Shown here: one piece after another, positions 18,641 through 27,976 of the stretch
Numbering within the stretch: the first letter of the stretch is position 1
Layout of the letters: each line of letters opens with the position of its first letter
Source of the DNA: an uncultured Bacilli bacterium
Lineage (GTDB): Bacteria; Bacillota_I; Bacilli_A; RFN20; CAG-826
Direction of reading: 5' to 3'
NCBI GenBank assembly: GCA_934140155.1
Contig: CAKPBC010000003.1
Coordinates: forward strand, 148,593-212,592
Length of the DNA: 64,000 bases
Position numbers and translations under genes: made by a program
Notes under the pieces: model-generated
The model's input: the letters and a program-made list of their open reading frames with translations, nothing else
Told to the model about the DNA's origin: nothing
Databases searched by the model: none

Positions 18641-21253
18641 TTAGTCATTAATACCTGGGAATAATGATTCTTCAGGTTCAGCAGATTTATGTCCGCCTTT
18701 GATATTACCAGAAACTTCTTTTTGTTTCTTCTTTTTAGCAATCTTAGGTAAATGAACATTAACATCACCGAATAACTTAATGAAGAACATTTGCATTGGT
18801 ACGAATGTTACTAAATCTAATAAAGTAACAATGATTGTACCAAGACCAATTACGATAAATAATGAACGGAATGCTGGATGTCCAAATCCGATAAAGTCAA
18901 CGGATAAAGCAAATGTAATTGAAGAAAGCATAATTAATGTAGGTGCTGCCAAAGAAAGAGCATTAGTATTATTATCAATAATAGATACTTCAACATTCTT
19001 ACGGTCGTTACTAATTTCTTTTGCTTTAGCACCAATAACGATTGTTAAGATGGCATTGATAATTACCATAGCAAATAAAGCAACAAATGTTGTAGCGCCT
19101 ACTTCTAATCTTGTTAAACTAAATAAACCAAATGGAATAAATGTAACAAGAATAGAAATAACTAAATTTGCTAAACCACGAGCTAAGCCGAATCTAATTA
19201 ATACATAAACAGCACTTACTGCTACTAAAATAGATGTAACAATTATAATGTTAGATAATGAAGGTTGATTTACATTAATATCTGGGTTTCTACCAGTTTG
19301 ACGAACATCTTTTAAAGTCATTGAATCAGTTTCACTGCTATCAATAACAATTAATGAAGATAAATAATCATTGATGGTTGTTTCGTTATTCTCAATAGTA
19401 ACTTTTGTTTCTGGATTTACATTACTACTGAAATCTACAACATAATAATAAACTTTTTCATTGTTATCATCAGTAATATTAAATGTTGAAATATTATCAA
19501 CTTTAACGCTTGCATCTTTTAATGCATCAATATCAATCTTATCTTGGAAGTAACTAATACCATCAACGATGATGTCTTTATTACCAGCATATTCATGAAT
19601 TTCATAATATGCACGTGTGAATGATTGACCAGATTCATTATTAACAACACCATTACCACTTACTCCAAATCCCACGATAGCGGCAATACAGATAAGAGTG
19701 GCAACAAGAGTTCCAATTAAACTACCTTTAGCGTTTTTAGTAAAGTTTTTATCTTTATAAGGTCCGTAATATATTTGTTTTTCTTCATCAGATAATGAAG
19801 GAACTAAATCTTTATTAATTTTGAAATAACTATATTTTGTTTGTAATGATGTATCATTAGTAATTAACCAAGTCATCAAACGATTAATTGAAACATTTAC
19901 TAAGAAATTGAACAATGTAGCAATTACGATTGCTACAGCCATACTTGCAATTGCACCTTGACCAACAAAGTAAGCAATACCAGCAAGAATTAATGTTAAG
20001 ACATGGATATCAATTAATGTAATGAATGAGCGTTTGTGAGCTTCAGTATTAGCTTTCTTTAATGTACGTCCGCGATAGACTTCATTTTTGAAGTTTTCAA
20101 TATATATAACTGATGAGGCAACCGCAAGAACTGTAATAGCAATTAAAGCAACTAAAGCAGGAGCATTGAATGTCATTCCAATTGCATTAAATATTGCAAA
20201 TGTACCAAATAAGGTAATAATTACATTTAATAAAGCATTGAAGCCTTGTAAACGATAAGCAAATATCATAGCAAATGCAACGATTACTAGTAATACACCA
20301 ATTGCTAATAATGTACGAGAAGCACTAAGTGTATTAGGTTTACCATAACTAATGAATGCTTCAGCAGTTGGACTAATATAATCATCATGTAAGAATGTTA
20401 ATTTTAAATCGATACTTTTAGCATTGAATAAGTTAACATACATTTTAGCTTTATTAGCATTTAATGCATAAGCATTAGAATTAGAATCAGTTGCGTTATC
20501 AGTGATTTTGATAGCGATAGTATTTTTATCATTATTGAAGTTTAAATTAGCTGGATCAAACATACATAAGATACGAGCGGCGATATCTTCATTACCTTCT
20601 TTTTTAGAATCTTCTAAGGTATCAGTATCAGGATTAAAATCTGACCATAAGATTAATTTAGCTTCATCAGATGTTGTTTTATCTTCACTACTACTTGTTG
20701 AGCCTAAACTACTAGCATGCTCAGTTAAAACTTTTAATGATGTTAAATCAGTAACTGGGATAACGAAATAAGCTTCAGCACCAATGAAATCTACACGAGC
20801 AACACTGCCATCAAAAATATTACCATTATTAGCTAACTCTGCTTCACCAGAAGATTCTAGAGCATCACTCGTAGCTAATGTGAATGAAGAATTGAAACTC
20901 ATTAATTGTTTAATGTGATCATATTGAGCACTATAGTCTTGAGCAACAGAAACACGAATTTGATTATGGGCATTTTCAATGAATGTATCTTGTACTTCTT
21001 CAATAGCAATATTGTATTTTGTTACGCCAGCAGCATTTAAGCGTGAAGATAAGTCGTTAGCGAGTTTATTCATTTGACTTTTAGTAATTGTCGTATCATC
21101 GTCTTCATTGATATTTTCGACGGTATATACGAACTCTCTTCCAGAAGTGAAGTCTAATGACAAATTAGCATTTTTCATCATTCCTGGAGTTGAAAAACCA
21201 ATTCCAAATAAAATCGTTACTGCTAACATAATAAAAGCTATAAATCTACGCAT
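18641..21253 (-). CDS. secDF: Fused protein translocase subunit SecDF
   Basis: SecD and SecF are fused in one 870-residue protein, as in B. subtilis. It begins with a membrane helix and LSLDFTSGREFVYTVE, the SecD P1 start (usually LGLDLxGG). About 12 membrane helices fall in two sets, separated by large outside domains (about 30-305 and 560-660). The SecF half has RFGLARGLANLVISI. It uses the proton gradient to help preprotein export through SecYEG. The tail (HLPKIAKKKKQKEV) is cytosolic and basic. GGAGG lies nine bases before the start. The gene is divergent from the spoVB-like gene. Confidence 0.93.
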   Translation of the reverse strand: MRRFIAFIMLAVTILFGIGFSTPGMMKNANLSLDFTSGREFVYTVENINEDDDTTITKSQMNKLANDLSSRLNAAGVTKYNIAIEEVQDTFIENAHNQIRVSVAQDYSAQYDHIKQLMSFNSSFTLATSDALESSGEAELANNGNIFDGSVARVDFIGAEAYFVIPVTDLTSLKVLTEHASSLGSTSSSEDKTTSDEAKLILWSDFNPDTDTLEDSKKEGNEDIAARILCMFDPANLNFNNDKNTIAIKITDNATDSNSNAYALNANKAKMYVNLFNAKSIDLKLTFLHDDYISPTAEAFISYGKPNTLSASRTLLAIGVLLVIVAFAMIFAYRLQGFNALLNVIITLFGTFAIFNAIGMTFNAPALVALIAITVLAVASSVIYIENFKNEVYRGRTLKKANTEAHKRSFITLIDIHVLTLILAGIAYFVGQGAIASMAVAIVIATLFNFLVNVSINRLMTWLITNDTSLQTKYSYFKINKDLVPSLSDEEKQIYYGPYKDKNFTKNAKGSLIGTLVATLICIAAIVGFGVSGNGVVNNESGQSFTRAYYEIHEYAGNKDIIVDGISYFQDKIDIDALKDASVKVDNISTFNITDDNNEKVYYYVVDFSSNVNPETKVTIENNETTINDYLSSLIVIDSSETDSMTLKDVRQTGRNPDINVNQPSLSNIIIVTSILVAVSAVYVLIRFGLARGLANLVISILVTFIPFGLFSLTRLEVGATTFVALFAMVIINAILTIVIGAKAKEISNDRKNVEVSIIDNNTNALSLAAPTLIMLSSITFALSVDFIGFGHPAFRSLFIVIGLGTIIVTLLDLVTFVPMQMFFIKLFGDVNVHLPKIAKKKKQKEVSGNIKGGHKSAEPEESLFPGIND

Positions 21254-21395
21254 ATGTTTATTCCTCCAAAAAAAACCATTTACTTTTTAGTAGTAAAAAA
21301 TTAATACATAATGACAAGTTATATTTAATATAAATATACTGTACTTTGATACTCTACACTTTTTTTAACATTAATGCAATAATAAGGACAAAAAA

Positions 21396-22730
21396 ATGAA
21401 CAAAAAATCAACTATTAAAACTATTATTACGCTTTTAGGACTAGGATTTATCGCCAAACTCTTATCAACGATTGCTCGAATTCTTATGACGCGCGAATTA
21501 GGAGTTGATGGCATGGGTTTATATCAGTTAGCAACACCTTGCATGCTTCTTGTTATTACTTTAGCTCAATTTGGTTTACCAACTGCAATAGCTACATTAG
21601 TAAGTAGACATCGAAATAAAGCAAAATTAATTTTTAGTTCTGGTTTAATAATTGCTTTTATTATTGCCATGCTTATGATGATCTTAGTGATAATTTTAGC
21701 GCCTACGATTGCGATTATTATATTAAAAAATAACGACTTACTTTTAACTATTTATGCTTTAGCATTACTTATTCCGTTGGTTAGCCTATCTGCGATTATA
21801 AAGGGATTTTTTCTAGGATTAAATGAGATAGAATTAACTTCTACTTCTACGATTATGGAAGAAGTTGGACGTATTATATTTATTATTTGTTTTTTGAATT
21901 TTTTTGTAAGCAAAGGCGCAAATTATGGCTCATTTGGTGCAATGTTAGGTGTATGCGTTGGAGAAATATTTCAAACACTATATATGGTAATATTTAACGA
22001 TAAAAAATTATATAACCGCATCAATGAATTAATAAGCATTAAAAAAAGCGAACGTATTCAAGAAACTAAAAGTATTGTAAGGTTATCCTTACCTTTAACT
22101 CTATCACGTTTAGTAGGTTCTGTTACTTATTTTGTTGAATCAATTATTGTAGCTAATTTAATGCTTAAATATGGTATGACTACTTTAGAAATAACCCATG
22201 ACTACGGAATACTTTCAGGTTATGTTATGCCCATGCTATTAATGCCAGGCTTTTTTGCTACTTCTTTTGCTAATTATTTATTACCAAAATTATCATCAGC
22301 GATTGGAAAAAATAGAATTAAAGAAGCAAAGAATATATTTAAAAAAACAACCTTGTTATCAGGAATTACAGGATTGTTTTTCTCAACTATTTTCTTCTTT
22401 TTTGGTGATAAAATAATGTTTATATTGTATGGAACAAGCGAAGGATATAATTTAGTGAGATTCTTTGCTTTTCCATTTATGATTTTTTATATTGAAGCAC
22501 CAATTGTTGCCGCAATGCACGCCTTAGATTTAACTAATAAGGCATTTTATGCAACAGTGATAAGTTCAATTGTGCGTATTGGTTTATTATTAGTGTTAGC
22601 TAAGAAATTACATATAAGTGCCATAGGTGTATCTACAATTGTTGCGGTATTTGTCGATGTTGCAATTAATGGATTTTTTGTTATTGATCGATTATTTTTT
22701 CACAATGAAAAGATCGTCCTTAAGAGCTAG
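21396..22730 (+). CDS. SpoVB-like lipid/polysaccharide flippase (MOP superfamily)
   Basis: This 444-residue polytopic protein (about 12-14 helices) belongs to the SpoVB/MurJ branch of the MATE/MOP exporters. The N-terminal IITLLGLGFIAKLLSTIARI and MTRELGVDGMGLYQLA are typical of SpoVB. Family members flip lipid-linked cell-wall precursors; SpoVB itself serves spore cortex synthesis. The location next to secDF, followed by yrbG- and yrzE-like genes, is exactly the B. subtilis spoVB neighbourhood. Its 3' end overlaps the opposing DUF421 gene by 39 bases. Whether it serves sporulation or vegetative wall synthesis cannot be told. Confidence 0.88.
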   Translation: MNKKSTIKTIITLLGLGFIAKLLSTIARILMTRELGVDGMGLYQLATPCMLLVITLAQFGLPTAIATLVSRHRNKAKLIFSSGLIIAFIIAMLMMILVIILAPTIAIIILKNNDLLLTIYALALLIPLVSLSAIIKGFFLGLNEIELTSTSTIMEEVGRIIFIICFLNFFVSKGANYGSFGAMLGVCVGEIFQTLYMVIFNDKKLYNRINELISIKKSERIQETKSIVRLSLPLTLSRLVGSVTYFVESIIVANLMLKYGMTTLEITHDYGILSGYVMPMLLMPGFFATSFANYLLPKLSSAIGKNRIKEAKNIFKKTTLLSGITGLFFSTIFFFFGDKIMFILYGTSEGYNLVRFFAFPFMIFYIEAPIVAAMHALDLTNKAFYATVISSIVRIGLLLVLAKKLHISAIGVSTIVAVFVDVAINGFFVIDRLFFHNEKIVLKS

Positions 22731-23333
22731 ACAAACAAAGACATCTTTAATATCTTTGATATCTTTATTTAATAATTCATCTTTTAACCATTCTTCACTT
22801 TTATTTAATCGTTTTAAGGTTTGCTTAAGTATTACTCCATCACTAATTAATGGTTCTGGGTCTAACACACGACAATCCTTTTTTGTTATAACATTTAAAG
22901 TACCATTATCCTCTAAAATAGCAAAACTTACTTCATCGGGGGATTGAATATCTTTAGTGCGCAATTGACACATCAAGTCTTCAATCGTATAGCGTTCTTT
23001 TTTCATAACTTTTTGTTGAATTTCGCCATTATAAATAATGTAACTTGTTTTACCTTCTAATATAGAGCGCATCTTATTTGATTTTAAGGAAATAAAAGCT
23101 GAAATAAGTTGCAATATGACAATTACAGATATTGGAATAATAGAATGCAATATGCTTGTATCTGGTTCGTTTAATGATAAAGAAAACAATTCAGATATTA
23201 CAAAAAATACGACAATATCAAATGTTGATACTTCTCCTATTTCTCGTTTACCCATCACACGTAAAATAACTAATAAAAACACATAACAAACAAAAGTTTT
23301 AAAAATTATATTTAATATCTCACTAATAGTCAT
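22692..23333 (-). CDS. DUF421 membrane protein (YrbG/YetF type)
   Basis: Three N-terminal membrane helices (about 7-27, 36-52, 57-80) are followed by a cytosolic domain with SILEGKTSYIIYNGEI and IEDLMCQLRTKDIQSPDEVSFAILEDNGTL, the DUF421/YetF signature. The FKTFVCYVFLLVILRVMGKREIG start is characteristic. YetF family members are needed for spore germination or membrane integrity in some Bacilli; the biochemical role is not known. The ATG at 23331-23333 follows AAAGGAGC; an ATG eight codons upstream lacks a ribosome site. It corresponds in place to B. subtilis yrbG. Confidence 0.88.
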   Translation of the reverse strand: MTISEILNIIFKTFVCYVFLLVILRVMGKREIGEVSTFDIVVFFVISELFSLSLNEPDTSILHSIIPISVIVILQLISAFISLKSNKMRSILEGKTSYIIYNGEIQQKVMKKERYTIEDLMCQLRTKDIQSPDEVSFAILEDNGTLNVITKKDCRVLDPEPLISDGVILKQTLKRLNKSEEWLKDELLNKDIKDIKDVFVCLALKDDLFIVKK

Positions 23334-23381
23334 AATTTGCTCCTTTAAGTAATACATTTAATTGAGTAGCGGGGTGTAATA

Positions 23382-23753
23382 ATGAAAAAATATTTATCCA
23401 ACATTAGTGTGTCCATTTTATTTCTTTTTATTGCAACATTAGTTTTATCTTTAGTATTAACTATCTTATCTTATAACAATGTTATAAGTATGGATGCTTG
23501 TAAGATTGTTATTATGATTTTAAGTTTTATAATTTTTTTCACTTTTGGCATATTGTTTGGAAGAAAAATGCAAAAAAAAGGACTATTTAATGGTTTAGTC
23601 CTTGTTGTAATTTATGGATTATTTCTTCTTGTATATTATTTACTTGAAGGTAAAGAATGGACAAGTTATTCCACGGTTGTTAATGCTTCACGAGCCTTAT
23701 TAATTCTTACTGGTTCAATAATTGGTGTAAATACGAAGAAAAAATTAGAATAG
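23382..23753 (+). CDS. TIGR04086 family membrane protein (YrzE position)
   Basis: This 123-residue protein has four membrane helices (about 9-31, 40-60, 69-88, 101-116) and the ISVSILFLFIATLVLSLVL and GRKMQKKGLFNGLV segments typical of TIGR04086/YrzE. Function is unknown. It starts downstream of and divergent from the DUF421 gene, and its last nine bases overlap the end of ruvB on the other strand. Its place in the secDF-spoVB-yrbG-yrzE-ruvB order matches Bacillus. Confidence 0.85.
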   Translation: MKKYLSNISVSILFLFIATLVLSLVLTILSYNNVISMDACKIVIMILSFIIFFTFGILFGRKMQKKGLFNGLVLVVIYGLFLLVYYLLEGKEWTSYSTVVNASRALLILTGSIIGVNTKKKLE

Positions 23754-24746
23754 AGAACCTTGATGGTTCTTTTTTAAATGTTTATAAGCAAAATCGGTCG
23801 CAACACGTCCTCTTGGAGTACGATCAATTAAACCAAGTTGTAATAAATATGGTTCATAAACATCTTCAAGGTTATTTGTTTCTTCGCCAATTGCGGCGCT
23901 TAAAGATTCTAGGCCAACTGGTCCGCCTTTAAAACGTTCAATAATCGTATTTAAATAACGAATATCAACATCATCTAATCCTAATGAATCAACTTTTAAA
24001 GCATTAAGTGCATCAAGAGCATCTTGATAAGTAATATTGTCGGTACCCCTAAAGTTAGCAAAATCACGAACTCTACGGAATAAACGATTAGCAATACGCG
24101 GAGTTCCACGTGATCTTTTGGCAATTTCTAAACTTGCTTGATCATCAATGGTCGAATTAAAAACTAAAGCTGTTCTTTTTACAATGGTTTGAATTTCTTC
24201 AATGGTATAGAAATTTAATTTTTCCATGATACCAAATCTTGCTCTTAATGGAGCGGTTAAATCACCTGCTCGTGTGGTCGCGCCCACTAAAGTAAAAGGT
24301 TGAAGTGGTAAAGTAATCGTTTTTGCTCCAGCATCACGTTGCACAACGATTGATAAAGTAAAATCTTCCATGGCACTATATAATACTTCTTCAACAACAC
24401 GAGGTAAACGATGTATTTCATCGATAAATAAAATATCACCAGCTTCTAAATTAGTTAGTATAGAAGCTAAGTCACCAGTTTTTTCAATAGCAGGTCCGTT
24501 AACACATTTAACATTACCATGCATTTCATTACCGATAATATAAGCTAAAGTAGTTTTACCTAAGCCTGGTGGACCATATAATAAGACATGGTCAAGTGTT
24601 TCATTACGATTTAATGCTGCACCAATGAATACTCGCAAGTTATCTTTTAAGTCATTTTGTCCAATATATTCATTCAAGTATTGTGGGCGTAATGAGACTT
24701 CAGATATATCATCATTATTTTTATTAGCATTTAATAACCTATCCAT
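23745..24746 (-). CDS. ruvB: Holliday junction branch-migration helicase RuvB
   Basis: This AAA+ motor (333 residues) drives branch migration of Holliday junctions with RuvA. It has Walker A GPPGLGKTT, Walker B DEIHRL, sensor 1 GATTRAG and arginine-finger LRARFG, and ends with the winged-helix part ATDFAYKHL. It starts four bases after ruvA, with AGGTGAT before it. The AAA core is intact. Confidence 0.97.
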   Translation of the reverse strand: MDRLLNANKNNDDISEVSLRPQYLNEYIGQNDLKDNLRVFIGAALNRNETLDHVLLYGPPGLGKTTLAYIIGNEMHGNVKCVNGPAIEKTGDLASILTNLEAGDILFIDEIHRLPRVVEEVLYSAMEDFTLSIVVQRDAGAKTITLPLQPFTLVGATTRAGDLTAPLRARFGIMEKLNFYTIEEIQTIVKRTALVFNSTIDDQASLEIAKRSRGTPRIANRLFRRVRDFANFRGTDNITYQDALDALNALKVDSLGLDDVDIRYLNTIIERFKGGPVGLESLSAAIGEETNNLEDVYEPYLLQLGLIDRTPRGRVATDFAYKHLKKNHQGSLF

Positions 24747-24750
24747 CTTA

Positions 24751-25308
24751 TCACCTCAAAACTTTTAAAGCATCACGGATAATTGTTGAAGAGTCTTTCG
24801 TTAAATCAATTTTCTTAAATGCTTCATCAATTTGACTTGCTTTGAATCCTAATGCTTTTAATCCTTCTTTAGCGTCAAGGGCATCATTACTTAATCCTAG
24901 TTCTTTTGAATCATTAACTTGTACTTCTCCTTTTAAATCAAGAATAATTTGCGCTGCCGCTTTAGCGCCAATACCCGGTAATTTCTTTAAAAATTTCACA
25001 TTAGAAGTAAGAATCGCAGTTTTTAATTCCGTTGGTCGAGTTTGACTTAAGGCATTGATTGCGGTTCTAGGTCCAATACCTTTAACGGAAATTAAATTTT
25101 CAAATATTTCTTTTTCTTCTAGAGTTAAAAAACCAACTAAAAATTGTTCGTCTTCACGAATAACTTGATAAGTATAAACACGAACTAATTCATCAATTTT
25201 ATAATCTTCGGAATGTGAGACAAGAAGTTGATAACAAACATCGTGTACATCAATTACTATATAGTTTTCTTTAATAGTATCTATATAACCTTTTAGAGAG
25301 TAAAACAT
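24751..25308 (-). CDS. ruvA: Holliday junction DNA-binding protein RuvA
   Basis: RuvA (185 residues) binds four-way junctions as a tetramer. The N-terminal OB-fold has MFYSLKGYIDTI and the acidic RVYTYQVIREDEQFLVGF. Two helix-hairpin-helix motifs follow (LISVKGIGPRTAINAL and LKKLPGIGAKAAAQIILDLKG). The C-terminal domain (EGLKALGFKASQIDEAFKKI) contacts RuvB. It forms an operon with ruvB. Confidence 0.97.
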   Translation of the reverse strand: MFYSLKGYIDTIKENYIVIDVHDVCYQLLVSHSEDYKIDELVRVYTYQVIREDEQFLVGFLTLEEKEIFENLISVKGIGPRTAINALSQTRPTELKTAILTSNVKFLKKLPGIGAKAAAQIILDLKGEVQVNDSKELGLSNDALDAKEGLKALGFKASQIDEAFKKIDLTKDSSTIIRDALKVLR

Positions 25309-25330
25309 AATATCACCTCAAATTAAATGA

Positions 25331-25429
25331 TTAATTAATCATTATGATAAATATTATCATTAACGCTATGATAATTACTGCCGATAATAATGCAAAAATA
25401 ATCTTATTTTCATTGTTTTTATCGTCCAT
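25331..25429 (-). CDS. Candidate 32-residue single-pass membrane peptide
   Basis: An open frame between obg and ruvA encodes a charged head (MDDKNNENK) followed by an uninterrupted hydrophobic helix (IIFALLSAVIIIALMIIFIM) and stops at TAA. GGTGAT, a site used by other genes here, lies three bases before the ATG. The size and layout are those of small membrane proteins, but the spacing is short and no family is recognised. It would be read with ruvA. Confidence 0.45.
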   Translation of the reverse strand: MDDKNNENKIIFALLSAVIIIALMIIFIIMIN

Positions 25430-25470
25430 AAAATCACCGTTATTATTATATACAACTTTTGCTATAAATT

Positions 25471-25500
25471 AAAGAAAAAGCATTGATTTTCACAATGCTT
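25471..25500 (-). terminator. Intrinsic terminator after obg
   Basis: AAGCATTG and CAATGCTT form an eight-base stem with a seven-base loop (25478-25500), followed on the minus strand by TTTCTTT. Confidence 0.82.
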
Positions 25501-25507
25501 CTTACTT

Positions 25508-26785
25508 CTATGCGATATATTCGAACTCAAAGTCACATAATACGACGGTATCTCCGTCTTTAGCGCCCATTGCTCTTAAACGATCATCAACACCAATTTT
25601 ACGCATATAGTTGAGCAGTTTTAATAAACCTTCATCAGTAGAAAGATTGATTAACTTATAAGTACGTTCAATTCTTTCTCCTTTAATAATGTAGGTATGA
25701 TCATTTTTCTTAACGATTTCAAAGTCGCCATCACTATCCGCTTTAGCTTCATAAACTTTAACACCACTTTGAATATTTTCTTCGTTATATAAACTAAACA
25801 TTGGTGTTTTATCTAGTAAATCAGCGATTTTATAGCATAATTTATCAATATTTTCATTAGTTAGAGCTGATATACCAATTACTGGTTTACGAATCTTTTT
25901 ATGCAAGTATTCTAGACGTTCTTCTGCGCCTTCTTCATCCATTTTAGAACCTACAACAATCATTGGACGTTTATTTAATCCATATCCATATGCTTTTAAT
26001 TCTTTATTGATTTTGCGGTAATCTTCAACAGGATCACGTTTTCCAGACATATCAACGATATGAACAATGACACGACATCTTTCAATATGGCGCAAGAATT
26101 GTAATCCTAATCCTTTGCCCAAATGTGCGCCTTCAATTAATCCTGGTAAATCCGCAGCAACAAATGAGCGACCGTCATGTATTCTTACAACTCCTAAATT
26201 AGGAACAATAGTAGTAAAATCATAATCACCGATTTCTGGTTTAGCAGCAGAAATAATGCTTAATAATGTTGATTTACCAACACTAGGGAAGCCCACAAAA
26301 CCAACATCCGCTAAAAGCTTAAGTTCAAGTACTAATCTTTTCTTTTCGCCTGGCATCCCGTTTTCGGCAATTCTTGGCGTACGATTAGTAGGTGATTTAA
26401 AGCAAGCATTTCCTCTTCCACCTCTTCCGCCTTTAGCAACAACGAATTCTTTTCCTTCTACGGATAAGTCACAGATGAAATTACCTGTTTTTTCTTCAGT
26501 TACGACGGTACCAATTGGTAATTCAACGATAACATCATCAGCGCATTTACCATATTGGTTCTTGCCCATACCTTTTTCACCATCTTTAGCAATTATACAT
26601 TTAGAATGGCGAAAGTTCATCAAAGTAGTAACACCTTTAGAAGCACGGAAAATAATAGATCCGCCTCTTCCACCATTACCACCAGATGGGCCACCACGAG
26701 AAATAAATTTTTCTCTATGGAAAGCAATCATTCCGTTTCCGCCATTACCGGCGCGGACTTCAATTGTCGCTTTATCTATAAACAT
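25508..26785 (-). CDS. obg: GTPase Obg
   Basis: Obg (425 residues) is an essential ribosome-associated GTPase. The glycine-rich Obg fold covers about 1-158 (RAGNGGNGMIAFHREKF, GGPSGGNGGRGG). The G domain has GFPSVGKST, DLPGLIEGAHLGKGLG and the NKxD-like SKMD. The C-terminal OCT domain ends MGAKDGDTVVLCDFEFEY. The ATG at 26783-26785 follows TAGGAGATG; the frame extends nine codons upstream, but that part holds the ribosome site. The neighbourhood obg-rpmA-prp-rplU is conserved in Firmicutes. Confidence 0.96.
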   Translation of the reverse strand: MFIDKATIEVRAGNGGNGMIAFHREKFISRGGPSGGNGGRGGSIIFRASKGVTTLMNFRHSKCIIAKDGEKGMGKNQYGKCADDVIVELPIGTVVTEEKTGNFICDLSVEGKEFVVAKGGRGGRGNACFKSPTNRTPRIAENGMPGEKKRLVLELKLLADVGFVGFPSVGKSTLLSIISAAKPEIGDYDFTTIVPNLGVVRIHDGRSFVAADLPGLIEGAHLGKGLGLQFLRHIERCRVIVHIVDMSGKRDPVEDYRKINKELKAYGYGLNKRPMIVVGSKMDEEGAEERLEYLHKKIRKPVIGISALTNENIDKLCYKIADLLDKTPMFSLYNEENIQSGVKVYEAKADSDGDFEIVKKNDHTYIIKGERIERTYKLINLSTDEGLLKLLNYMRKIGVDDRLRAMGAKDGDTVVLCDFEFEYIA

Positions 26786-26808
26786 AATTTCATCTCCTAA
26801 CTTTAAAT

Positions 26809-26837
26809 TCAAAAAAAGGCCTGTTTTGAGCAGGCCT
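26809..26837 (-). terminator. Intrinsic terminator between rpmA and obg
   Basis: AGGCCTG (26817-26823) and CAGGCCT (26831-26837) form a perfect seven-base GC-rich stem, followed on the minus strand by seven T. It may attenuate obg expression relative to the ribosomal protein genes. Confidence 0.83.
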
Positions 26838-26844
26838 AAATTAA

Positions 26845-27132
26845 CTATTCAGCAATTTCGTAAACTGATACGCGTTTTCTATCTTTACCGACACGTTCGT
26901 ATTTAACGATTCCGGATTTTGTAGCAAATATAGTATCATCTCCACCACGCATTGTATTGACGCCTGGATAGATTTTAGTTCCGCGTTGACGATAAATAAT
27001 CGAGCCTGCTGTAGCAAATTGACCATCTGCTTTTTTAGCTCCAAGACGTTTTGATTCAGAATCACGTCCGTTTTTTGTAGATCCAACACCCTTCTTAGAT
27101 GCGAAGAGTTGAAGATTTAACTTAAACATCAT
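26845..27132 (-). CDS. rpmA: 50S ribosomal protein L27 with Prp-cleaved leader
   Basis: L27 (95 residues) lies near the peptidyl transferase centre. The mature part starts ASKKGVGSTKNGRDSESKRLG. The ten-residue leader MMFKLNLQLF is the Firmicutes-type extension with the LNLQLF|A cleavage motif, which must be removed by the cysteine protease Prp. The prp gene lies directly upstream, so substrate and protease are cotranscribed. GAGGTG precedes the first ATG by seven bases. Confidence 0.97.
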   Translation of the reverse strand: MMFKLNLQLFASKKGVGSTKNGRDSESKRLGAKKADGQFATAGSIIYRQRGTKIYPGVNTMRGGDDTIFATKSGIVKYERVGKDRKRVSVYEIAE

Positions 27133-27149
27133 GGCGATGCACCTCTTTC

Positions 27150-27449
27150 TTACTTAATAATTTTTATGTTGTTTGGATAGCTATCTTCAATAGTTCTTAA
27201 TTGAACTACCATTGTTTCGATAACTATTTCATCATGAGTAGTAATTTCATGATTACTAGTTACTTCTACTAGTCCATCAGTAACTTTGATGTCATAATTT
27301 TTTGCATCTAAATTATTTAGAGCTCCAATTACGATACTAGATACGCCAGCACATATTAGGTCTTTACCATAATCAGCGCTTTTAGCGTGTCCAGAGACTT
27401 TCAAATATGCGAATTTGTTATCTACATACTTGATATTAACTTTAATCAT
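27150..27449 (-). CDS. prp: Ribosomal-processing cysteine protease Prp
   Basis: This 99-residue YsxB/Prp family protein removes the N-terminal leader of L27. The catalytic pair is visible: His21 in SGHAKSADYG and Cys33 in DLICAGVS. Length and the HAxxxxYGxDxxCA pattern are standard. It lies between rplU and rpmA with gaps of 2 and 17 bases, as in other Firmicutes. Confidence 0.95.
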   Translation of the reverse strand: MIKVNIKYVDNKFAYLKVSGHAKSADYGKDLICAGVSSIVIGALNNLDAKNYDIKVTDGLVEVTSNHEITTHDEIVIETMVVQLRTIEDSYPNNIKIIK

Positions 27450-27451
27450 AA

Positions 27452-27760
27452 TTATGCATTAATTGCTTCAATTACTAAGCAAGTATATGGTTGACGATGA
27501 CCAATGGTCTTACGTTCATTTGCCTTGTTCTTGTACTTGAAGACGCGGATTTTTTTGCTCTTACCTTGTTTTTCAACTTTAGCAGTAACTGTAGCACCTT
27601 TAACATAAGGAGTACCGATAGATACTTTAGCATCAGCAACAAGTAAAACTTTATCAAATGTAAATGTTGATCCAACTTCTGCTTCTAATTTTTCAACGAA
27701 GATTTTTTGTCCAACTTCAACTCTGACTTGTTTTCCGCCTGTTTCAATAATTGCGTACAT
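27452..27760 (-). CDS. rplU: 50S ribosomal protein L21
   Basis: L21 (102 residues) begins MYAIIETGGKQVRVEVGQKI and includes KKIRVFKYKNKANERKTIGH, RQPYTCLVI, all family marks. The ATG at 27758-27760 is chosen since AGGAGG lies seven bases before it; a GTG two codons upstream overlaps that site. First gene of the rplU-prp-rpmA(-obg) unit, behind an L21 leader. Confidence 0.97.
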   Translation of the reverse strand: MYAIIETGGKQVRVEVGQKIFVEKLEAEVGSTFTFDKVLLVADAKVSIGTPYVKGATVTAKVEKQGKSKKIRVFKYKNKANERKTIGHRQPYTCLVIEAINA

Positions 27761-27769
27761 AAACACACC

Positions 27770-27866
27770 TCCTGAAAATAATATTTCACTAATGACTCGC
27801 TATTAAGGTCATAAAAGTTAGTCACCTTTTCTATGCGGTTGTAGCTAGTGAGGCCGCAACGAAGAT
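27770..27866 (-). promoter_or_regulatory. L21 leader (ribosomal protein autoregulatory RNA)
   Basis: The 5' untranslated region of rplU has the layout of the Firmicutes L21 leader: GTTGCGGCCTCACTAGC, CAACCGC pairing back to it (GTTGCGG/CAACCGC with one mismatch), then AGAAAAGGTGACT and TAGCGAGTCA just before the ribosome site. It probably binds L21 and represses its own operon. The assignment is by pattern and position, not by a model search. Confidence 0.75.
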
Positions 27867-27896
27867 AATTTAGCACATATATTATATATATGTCAA
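27867..27896 (-). promoter_or_regulatory. Promoter of rplU operon
   Basis: A consensus -35 TTGACA (27891-27896) and TAAATT (27867-27872) are 18 bases apart on the minus strand, just before the L21 leader. The -10 is weak. Confidence 0.6.
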
Positions 27897-27976
27897 ATGT
27901 TTTTCAAAAATTTGCCTAATTATCCTAGCAACGTAATAAATATAGCACATATTACCCAAAAAATAAATTATCAATT

